A stretch of 19,236 bases of DNA from CAMCXT01 sp046302715 (GTDB lineage Bacteria > Bacteroidota > Bacteroidia > M30B66): the NCBI GenBank assembly GCA_046302715.1, contig JBKCHQ010000103.1:1-19236 (forward strand), written 5' to 3'. This document shows, in pieces, positions 15,995 to 19,236 of this stretch. The first letter of the stretch is position 1; every line of letters begins with the position of its first letter. The notes beneath the pieces were generated by a model. That model had not been told where the DNA came from and did not search any database. It saw only the letters and a list, made by a program, of their open reading frames with translations. Both the position numbers and the translations under genes were made by a program.

Positions 15995-16008
15995 ATTTTA
16001 TACTTTCG
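15995..16008 (+). promoter_or_regulatory. Possible promoter of the third cotH gene
   Basis: TACTTTCG (16001-16008) differs from TAnnTTTG at one base and lies 32 bases before the GTG at 16041. The overlapping 10-mer ATTTTATACT (15995-16004) also occurs at 1169-1178 in front of the first cotH gene. The rest of the 262-base gap after the amylase contains only a weak TAACCA/TGGTTA inverted repeat (15966-15987). Confidence 0.3.
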
Positions 16009-16040
16009 TGAATCTTAATGATGAATTTTGATTAATTGAT

Positions 16041-17237
16041 GTGATTATTCCTGTCATAAAAAATCGAATGCTTTTTGGGGTATCACTGATATTCATATCA
16101 TTTACCCTATTTTTTTTAGCATCCTGCCAAAGTAGCCAACTGCCTGAAATTAATATTGAAGTATTGGATGATATTAAATTTGACAAAAAAGCACCATGCA
16201 TTTTGACCATTAATGATAGTCAAAATAATAAGCCAATATTGTCAAAAATAGAATCGAGAGGAGGAATTTCCAGAAAGTACTTAAAAAAATCATTTGAAGT
16301 TAAGTTCAGCAATCAAGTTTCACTTGTTGGCCTACCATTGAACACATCATTTATTTTCAATGCCAGTTATATCGACAAGACCTTTATGCGTCATAAAATT
16401 TGTTATGCACTTTTTAATGAAATGAGCACAAACAACAAGGCACCTCAATGTCGTTATGTGAATCTGAGTGTAAACAATATATACAATGGATTATATGTGT
16501 TAATGGAGGCCATTAATGCAGATTTTCTTGATTTGAATAAAAATGATTCGCTTGCCATGCTATTTAAAGATCCTCCGATATTTATTCATGAAAAAATTGA
16601 TCATGTTGAAGATAAATCGAACTATTACCAGCAGAAATATCCCAAAAAATCAAAATCGGATAAAACATATTATATTGAAAATTTTAAATTATTTCTTTTT
16701 GAATCAGACGATTACAAATTTGCAAAAAATATTGAAAAATGGATAGATATAGAAAACGTTACAGATTGGCATTTATTACTCTTACTTACAAACAATGGTG
16801 ATGGAGTTTTGAAAAACTTTTACCTGTATAAAAAAAACTCTTCAACGCCATTCAGAATAGCAATTTGGGATTTTGACCATTCGTTTGGCAGGGACGGAGA
16901 CAACGAATTAAATAATACTTCGCCTGATATAGCATTTGAACGCTCAATATTATTAAAACGCTTATTTAATAATCCACATTTGAATTATAGAAATAAATTA
17001 AAATCGCGATGGGAATATTTAAGAAAAAAAGGGATACTGAGTAGCAATAAATTCAAAAGACATATAGCGTTAAATTCTAAAATTATAGGTAATGAACTAA
17101 AAAACAACTTTGACAAATGGCCACTCGATGGTGAATATTATTTTGATAAAAATTCGCATGAAAAAGAAGTTGATATTATGATTAAATTTGTTGATATGAA
17201 TCTAACGATTCTCGATGAATACTTCAAGACACTTTAA
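16041..17237 (+). CDS. CotH-family kinase-like lipoprotein
   Basis: 398 residues, consisting of a lipoprotein signal and a CotH domain, without lamin-tail or T9SS domain. The lipobox LASC (26-29) gives an acylated C29. CotH landmarks: ESRGGISRKYLKKSFEVKF (71-89, with the lysine pair in the substrate-binding strand), FMRHKICYALF (115-125), NNGDGVLKNFYLYK (251-264, D254 in the catalytic position) and WDFDHSFGRDG (276-286, D277 and D279 as metal ligands). The key acidic residues are therefore kept. The start is GTG at 16041, which supplies the basic n-region KNR; the ATG at 16068 would leave the signal without positive charge. The gene is strikingly AT-rich: one 60-base row (16681-16740) has 10 G/C against 33 in a row of the amylase (14041-14100). 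The protein is probably anchored in a membrane leaflet, unlike the two exported CotH proteins. Confidence 0.82.
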   Translation: MIIPVIKNRMLFGVSLIFISFTLFFLASCQSSQLPEINIEVLDDIKFDKKAPCILTINDSQNNKPILSKIESRGGISRKYLKKSFEVKFSNQVSLVGLPLNTSFIFNASYIDKTFMRHKICYALFNEMSTNNKAPQCRYVNLSVNNIYNGLYVLMEAINADFLDLNKNDSLAMLFKDPPIFIHEKIDHVEDKSNYYQQKYPKKSKSDKTYYIENFKLFLFESDDYKFAKNIEKWIDIENVTDWHLLLLLTNNGDGVLKNFYLYKKNSSTPFRIAIWDFDHSFGRDGDNELNNTSPDIAFERSILLKRLFNNPHLNYRNKLKSRWEYLRKKGILSSNKFKRHIALNSKIIGNELKNNFDKWPLDGEYYFDKNSHEKEVDIMIKFVDMNLTILDEYFKTL

Positions 17238-17301
17238 TTAATTTAAATTTTCAGTCAACCAATCATTAACTACTCAAATACCCACTCAAAACCCAGCATA
17301 A

Positions 17302-17943
17302 ATGTTTAAACCGGCCCTTATTACATCCATTTTCTTAGTACTAACTCTATTGCTCAAGGCACAAAACACTCTACCCACTCTTATTGCCGATTTACCGCAA
17401 ACACGCTACTTCGATTGGGGTAAACCACCTATAGTCGATCCCGAAGGACCCGGCGAGCCATGGGTACATCCACATAACATGTGTCATACTATCTATAACA
17501 AGTGTGTCGCATCGAGCACATTGGCTCCTCAAGGAAAAAACAATTACGCTGTAAGCAACCTTAGTGATGATAATCCTAAAACTGCATGGGTTGAAGGCCA
17601 AGATGACTATGGAATTGGCGCGTATCTTGAATTTACGAATTTTATAATCTACGGTTCAGAACTTCATATACTCAATGGCTATCAATCTTCACAAACTTCG
17701 TGGGAAAATAACAGTCGGGTTAAAAAATTAAAAGTGAGCTGTGACGGAAAAGAATTGTGCATGCTTGAATTAGGAGATGTAATGGGCATACAGACATTTA
17801 CATTTAATGATATGATACTTGAAAAAATAAATCCAAATCAAACTGGTAAAGAGAAAACAATTCGGTTTACTATTATGGATGTGTATCCTGGAATAAAATG
17901 GAAGGACACTGCAATTACTGAAATTTTTATGTGCGGCGGATAA
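17302..17943 (+). CDS. Exported protein with NADase-type glycan-binding domain
   Basis: 213 residues. A signal peptide (1-21, LKAQ) and a proline-rich stretch (about 35-60) precede a discoidin-like domain (about 68-213). The pattern matches the NADase-type glycan-binding domain: CVASSTLAPQGKNNYAVSNL, then DNPKTAWVEG (91-99), GIGAYLEF, LHILNGYQSS (121-130), NNSRVKKLKVSCDGK and a closing AITEIFMCG. These domains bind carbohydrate in known cases, so a surface glycan-recognition role is plausible. Four cysteines (61, 68, 147, 153) and a final C211 suggest disulfides and an extracytoplasmic location. It lies 64 bases after the CotH lipoprotein and 14 before the next gene, so it is likely co-transcribed. 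No catalytic domain is attached. Confidence 0.75.
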   Translation: MFKPALITSIFLVLTLLLKAQNTLPTLIADLPQTRYFDWGKPPIVDPEGPGEPWVHPHNMCHTIYNKCVASSTLAPQGKNNYAVSNLSDDNPKTAWVEGQDDYGIGAYLEFTNFIIYGSELHILNGYQSSQTSWENNSRVKKLKVSCDGKELCMLELGDVMGIQTFTFNDMILEKINPNQTGKEKTIRFTIMDVYPGIKWKDTAITEIFMCGG

Positions 17944-17957
17944 ACTGATTCTGTGTA

Positions 17958-18641
17958 ATGATTAAGGTAGTTATTTGCTTTCTTAGGTGCCATTTATTTG
18001 CACCACTTATTTTGTTAAGTTCGTTTAACGGCGCTTTTTCGCAATCTGTTATAGTACGCACTCAAAGCGGGTTGATGGCAATTTATAGTAGCGATTCATT
18101 ATCATTTACAATGCAGCTTGATGAGCCTCTTTCGGAAATGCCAGAATGGATCGATTCAAATCGATTACAATTATTTAAAGATATATTTTACCTTACTATT
18201 ATTGAGCCTGCAGATATAGGATTCAAGAAAAATAATGATAAGAAGATTAATGCAAGCGATGCTTTGCAACATTTTAAAACCTGGGAAACGCTCTATATCG
18301 ATAGTATATTAAAAAAAGAATTTAAAAAGTCTGATTTTATCATTGACAATAATCATTTCGGAGGAAAATTGGAAAAAATTAATTTTAATGCTTGGTATTA
18401 TTATCTCACTATAGATAAGCAAAATATTTATTTTTATTTTTACGACCAGTACAAAAGCGGAATGTTATTGCGCTTCGAATTTAACGGTGTGTTATTTAAG
18501 AACGATGGATTGGATGCTGCCAGAAACTTTATAAACAATTGTGTTAAAAATACACGCTTCTACTCCAAACCCATCAATTTAGAGGTATTGATTAAAGCCC
18601 TTAAGTCAGGGGCATATAGCTACGATGAAAATAAAAATTGA
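17958..18641 (+). CDS. Unrecognised exported protein
   Basis: 227 residues. The signal peptide spans about 1-29 (basic, then APLILLSSFNGAFSQ). The mature protein is rich in Lys, Asn, Asp and aromatic residues. It includes a helix-prone stretch INASDALQHFKTWETLYIDSI and a beta-prone stretch AWYYYLTIDKQNIYFYFYDQYKSGMLLRFEF (written here in two parts: AWYYYLTIDKQ, then NIYFYFYDQYKSGMLLRF). No domain, catalytic motif, lipobox or sorting domain is apparent. It starts 14 bases after the glycan-binding protein gene and ends 18 bases before the next frame, so it belongs to the same transcript. Codon use is AT-rich like its neighbours. The open frame is long and the signal peptide is clean, so it is real, but no function can be given. 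Confidence 0.7.
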   Translation: MIKVVICFLRCHLFAPLILLSSFNGAFSQSVIVRTQSGLMAIYSSDSLSFTMQLDEPLSEMPEWIDSNRLQLFKDIFYLTIIEPADIGFKKNNDKKINASDALQHFKTWETLYIDSILKKEFKKSDFIIDNNHFGGKLEKINFNAWYYYLTIDKQNIYFYFYDQYKSGMLLRFEFNGVLFKNDGLDAARNFINNCVKNTRFYSKPINLEVLIKALKSGAYSYDENKN

Positions 18642-18659
18642 TTTATCTAAAATTTAGGT

Positions 18660-18884
18660 ATGAATCGGTTATTAGCTTTAATGATTTTATTAGTATTATT
18701 TAGCTATTCGCTTGGCGCCCTTTACTACCACAAAGAGCATATAAAATTGAATAAAAATGCTAATCATTGCATTGTGCTAGGCACATATGATTTTAGTGGT
18801 GCGCAGTTTTTATCTAATCGCGTAATTAGCAATTACACTAAAGATAATGATGCAAAAATTAACACAACCGACTCAACTTATTGA
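18660..18884 (+). CDS. Short exported or membrane-anchored protein, possibly the 5' half of a split gene
   Basis: 74 residues. An N-terminal hydrophobic stretch (about 4-22, LLALMILLVLFSYSLGALYY) acts as a signal peptide or anchor. The remaining ~50 residues show nothing known. The stop TGA at 18882 comes soon after a plausible start of folded sequence (IVLGTYDFSGAQF). Without that stop the same frame would run on as KKQEGTYYNGKQLLLSTS before a TAG at 18954, and a different frame then continues with protein-like sequence to 19125. It may be a complete small protein or one part of a broken gene. Confidence 0.45.
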   Translation: MNRLLALMILLVLFSYSLGALYYHKEHIKLNKNANHCIVLGTYDFSGAQFLSNRVISNYTKDNDAKINTTDSTY

Positions 18885-18909
18885 AAAAAGCAGGAAGGAA
18901 CATATTACA

Positions 18910-19125
18910 ATGGAAAGCAATTACTACTCAGCACGTCAGTTAAAGAAAGGAAGTAGAATTATTATTGTACTTGGGGTCAATAAAAATGCGAATTGGCAAA
19001 TAAATTATGGTTCCGGCAAGGAGGTAAGCGAGGAATCGGTAAACGATGCGAAAGAGAACCGGAAAATAAAATGGATGCCCGAAAGTCGGATTAAAATTCC
19101 GGTAAATAAGTTTGTGGTTAATTAA
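18910..19125 (+). CDS. Short hypothetical protein, possibly the 3' half of a split gene
   Basis: 71 residues from the ATG at 18910. That start is preferred to the upstream ATGs at 18847 and 18850, because a purine-rich AGGAAGGA (18892-18899) sits about ten bases before it and the upstream part overlaps the previous frame. The chain (RQLKKGSRIIIVLGVNKNANWQI, given here as RQLKKGSRIIIVLG and NKNANWQI) begins without a signal peptide, although every neighbour is exported. It ends in a basic KWMPESRIKIPVNKF. No family is recognised. The lack of a signal peptide and the frame change suggest it could be the rest of the preceding gene. Confidence 0.4.
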   Translation: MESNYYSARQLKKGSRIIIVLGVNKNANWQINYGSGKEVSEESVNDAKENRKIKWMPESRIKIPVNKFVVN

Positions 19126-19145
19126 TTAGCAAGAAAATTTAAATT

Positions 19146-19236
19146 ATGAAATCAAATTTAAAGGTAAAAATGCATCTGTTTTTAAAACTCATTATCACTG
19201 CATACCTAATGACTATGAGTATAGAAACATATGGAC
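19146..19236 (+). CDS. Start of an exported protein, cut by the window end
   Basis: An ATG at 19146 opens a frame that stays open for 30 codons to the end of the window: MKSNLKVKMHLFLKLI, then ITAYLMTMSIETYG. Basic residues followed by a hydrophobic core look like a signal peptide. It begins 20 bases after the preceding stop on the same strand. A second in-frame ATG lies eight codons in. Nothing can be said about the product. Confidence 0.55.
   Translation, partial: MKSNLKVKMHLFLKLIITAYLMTMSIETYG

Noticed and set aside
18882..18884. TGA recoded or read through
   Set aside because: A further in-frame TAG follows at 18954, so readthrough alone would not rebuild a longer protein, and there is no sign of a recoding element.

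Overview
The window reads as chromosomal DNA of a Bacteroidota bacterium (Flavobacteriia/Sphingobacteriia-like). Three long secreted proteins end in type A C-terminal sorting domains of the type IX secretion system (T9SS). Several lipoproteins have Bacteroidota-style signal peptides, and the domain families present (CotH plus lamin-tail, DUF4956, DUF2490, NADase-type glycan-binding domain) are frequent in this phylum. No rRNA, tRNA, transposase, phage gene or CRISPR array is visible.

Layout. (1) 1-1050: the 3' part of pdxA (vitamin B6 synthesis), cut by the window edge. (2) 1186-4883: a T9SS-exported CotH-family kinase with a lamin-tail domain (TTG start), then a secreted von Willebrand factor A protein. 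(3) 5061-9947: a tight five-gene unit comprising a second CotH/lamin-tail/T9SS protein, a small lipoprotein, a VTC-type polyphosphate polymerase, a DUF4956 membrane protein and a DUF2490 outer-membrane protein. The last three junctions overlap. (4) 9948-10720: a 773-base gene-free gap between convergent genes. It holds two copies of a degenerate ~130-bp repeat, and the second copy ends in a perfect 20+20 inverted repeat. (5) 12943-10721, minus strand: an NTF2-like protein, a small beta-barrel-type protein and an unknown lipoprotein. (6) 13094-15778: a large exported GH13 alpha-amylase with a T9SS domain. (7) 16041 to the end: a visibly AT-richer run of same-strand genes for small exported proteins. 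It contains a third, lipoprotein-type CotH protein, a NADase-type glycan-binding protein, three unrecognised genes and one gene cut by the window end.

How the genes may work together. Region 3 has the parts expected of an envelope phosphate or polyphosphate system: a cytosolic polymerase (VTC), a multi-spanning membrane partner (DUF4956), an outer-membrane beta-barrel (DUF2490) and a surface protein kinase (CotH). CotH, VTC and DUF4956 genes are known to co-occur, but to my knowledge the joint function is unestablished; the idea that the polymer feeds or modifies surface proteins is my inference. Regions 2 and 7 add two more CotH proteins of different architecture, so surface protein phosphorylation looks like a theme of this locus. 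The leaders of the first two cotH genes both carry inverted repeats whose right arm abuts the start codon, a possible shared control feature.
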